Shown here piece after piece: positions 63,008 to 64,000 of a stretch of DNA of 64,000 nucleotides. Source of the DNA: Methylosinus trichosporium OB3b (GTDB lineage: Bacteria > Pseudomonadota > Alphaproteobacteria > Rhizobiales > Beijerinckiaceae); contig NZ_CP023737.1 of assembly GCF_002752655.1 (NCBI RefSeq), forward strand, positions 3,620,001 to 3,684,000, in the 5' to 3' direction. The notes below the pieces were generated by a model. That model was not told the DNA's origin and ran no database searches. It saw nothing but the letters and a program-made list of their open reading frames with translations. How positions within the stretch are numbered: position 1 is the stretch's first letter; each line of letters opens with the position of its first letter. The position numbers and the translations under genes were made by a program.

Positions 63008-64000
63008 TTGATCATCGCACTTCTGCAGTTGCTCGCCGATGGCGTCTGCCTCGCGGCGGCGCTCATTCTGATCCTGATCGGCGCGGGCTTCATCGCGATC
63101 ATCGCCCGCTTTCTCTTCGATCAGTTGCGCGGCGTGAAGGATCCTGTGGCCGCCGCGCTTCCCGAGGACGAGCTGCCGCATGTGCTGCTGCAGATCCCGG
63201 TGTTCAACGAGCCGGCGGTGACCGAGCAGGCGCTGCGCTGCGTCGCTCTGCTCGATTGGCCGCGCGATCGGCTGCACATTCAGCTGCTCGACGATTCGAC
63301 CGACGAGACGCCGGAGCGCGCCGAGGCGGCAGCGCGCGAATTGCGCGCGCAGGGCGCCGATATTCTGCATGTGCGCCGCGAGGATCGCTCCGGCTTCAAG
63401 GCCGGCGCCTGCGCGGCCGGCCTCGCTCTCTATGACGCGCCCTATGTCGCCATGCTCGACGCCGATTTCCGGCCGCCGGCGGACTGGCTGAAGCGCACCG
63501 TGCCGCTGCTGGTGAAGGACGACCGCGCCGGCTTCGTCCAGTCGCGCTGCGAATTCTCCAATTTCCGCAAGAATTGGCTGACGCGCGCGCAAGGCCTGGT
63601 GCAGGACGGCCACTTCCTGATCGAGCAACGCACGCGCGCGCGCGCCGGCTGGCTGTTTCAGTTCAACGGCACCGGCGGAATCTGGCGCCGCGAGACGATC
63701 GAGAAATCGGGCGGCTGGTCCGATTACTCGCTCTGCGAGGATCTCGACCTCACCGTGCGCGCCGCGCTCGGCGGCTGGCATGGCATTTTCGTCACCGAAC
63801 CGCCGATCCCGGGGCAGGTGCCGGAAGAGCTGCGCGACTTCCGCCGCCAGCAGCGGCGCTGGTCCAACGGCTTCGTGCAGGTGGCGAAGAAGACCGTGCT
63901 GCCGCTCTGGCGCGCGCCCTGGACGCTGACGCAGCGCGTCGCGGCGATCGTGCTGATCGTGCATCAGATTTTCTTCCCGACGGCGGCGCTCGGCCTCATC
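63008..64000 (+). CDS. Cellulose-synthase-like family 2 glycosyltransferase (C-terminus outside window)
   Basis: 331 codons visible, open at the right edge. The start is taken as the TTG at 63008, 5 bases after the previous stop, with AAGGA upstream. A membrane helix (ALILILIGAGFIAIIARFLF) is followed by HVLLQIPVFNEPAVTEQALR, LLDDSTDET, VAMLDADFRPPADWLKR (DxD), SLCEDLDLTVRAALGG and RRQQRRWSNG (Q-x-x-RW). These are the processive GT2 motifs of CESA/hyaluronan-type synthases, also found in mono-glycosyl lipid synthases. It continues the operon beyond the window. Confidence 0.88.
   Translation, partial: MIIALLQLLADGVCLAAALILILIGAGFIAIIARFLFDQLRGVKDPVAAALPEDELPHVLLQIPVFNEPAVTEQALRCVALLDWPRDRLHIQLLDDSTDETPERAEAAARELRAQGADILHVRREDRSGFKAGACAAGLALYDAPYVAMLDADFRPPADWLKRTVPLLVKDDRAGFVQSRCEFSNFRKNWLTRAQGLVQDGHFLIEQRTRARAGWLFQFNGTGGIWRRETIEKSGGWSDYSLCEDLDLTVRAALGGWHGIFVTEPPIPGQVPEELRDFRRQQRRWSNGFVQVAKKTVLPLWRAPWTLTQRVAAIVLIVHQIFFPTAALGLI

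Overview
The window is GC-rich, gene-dense and bacterial. It reads as an alphaproteobacterium of the Hyphomicrobiales (Rhizobiales). The pointers are an UPF0335/GapR gene, an aspartate/glutamate leucyltransferase (Bpt), a DnaA-domain-IV-like protein next to a DUF6456 gene, an alphaproteobacterial cpaBCDEF-tadBC locus, and several families of short palindromic intergenic repeats. A methylotroph or methanotroph of the Methylocystaceae/Beijerinckiaceae type would fit (a methylmalonyl-CoA mutase small subunit sits apart from its large subunit), but no methane or methanol oxidation gene is present, so this stays an inference. No phage, insertion sequence, tRNA, rRNA or CRISPR array was seen.

Region 1 (1-10.8 kb): a minus-strand series holds a patatin-like hydrolase (cut by the window edge), two HupE/UreJ-type membrane proteins, a GMC-type FAD oxidoreductase, a large exported di-heme cytochrome c and a membrane-anchored DUF4331-like exported protein. 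A divergent exported TPR protein follows. Together they look like one uncharacterised envelope redox module. Region 2 (10.9-23.9 kb): a DUF2235 hydrolase with C-terminal membrane segments, then the rplJ-rplL-rpoB-rpoC transcription/translation block with a promoter candidate, a structured leader, an internal hairpin and a strong terminator.

Region 3 (23.9-29.2 kb): an OafA-like acyltransferase with an SGNH domain, yidD, two unknown proteins, the DnaA-like helix-turn-helix gene, and a DUF6456 gene that appears frameshifted. Region 4 (29.2-43.4 kb): a complete tad (Flp pilus) locus with two TadE/G-like proteins, a secretin-N-like protein, two nearly identical Flp pilins, prepilin peptidase, CpaB-F, TadB, TadC and a convergent TadD lipoprotein. 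A large polytopic membrane protein, possibly a GT-C glycosyltransferase, is translationally coupled to the prepilin peptidase. Region 5 (43.4-51.8 kb): an FUSC protein, an MgtA-type Mg2+ P-type ATPase, then surface-polysaccharide-like genes (O-antigen-ligase-like, acyltransferase, outer-membrane barrel).

Region 6 (51.9-58.5 kb): GapR-like protein, RDD protein, Bpt, a Phd/PIN toxin-antitoxin pair, an L,D-transpeptidase, a small exported protein, and methylmalonyl-CoA mutase small subunit. Region 7 (58.7-64 kb, open at the right edge): a tightly coupled operon of acyl carrier protein, ketoacyl synthase, two hot-dog proteins, a short-chain reductase and two membrane glycosyltransferases. It looks like a dedicated pathway that builds an acyl chain on its own carrier and then glycosylates a lipid. 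This operon and the GMC/di-heme cytochrome module are the best candidates for an undescribed system here.
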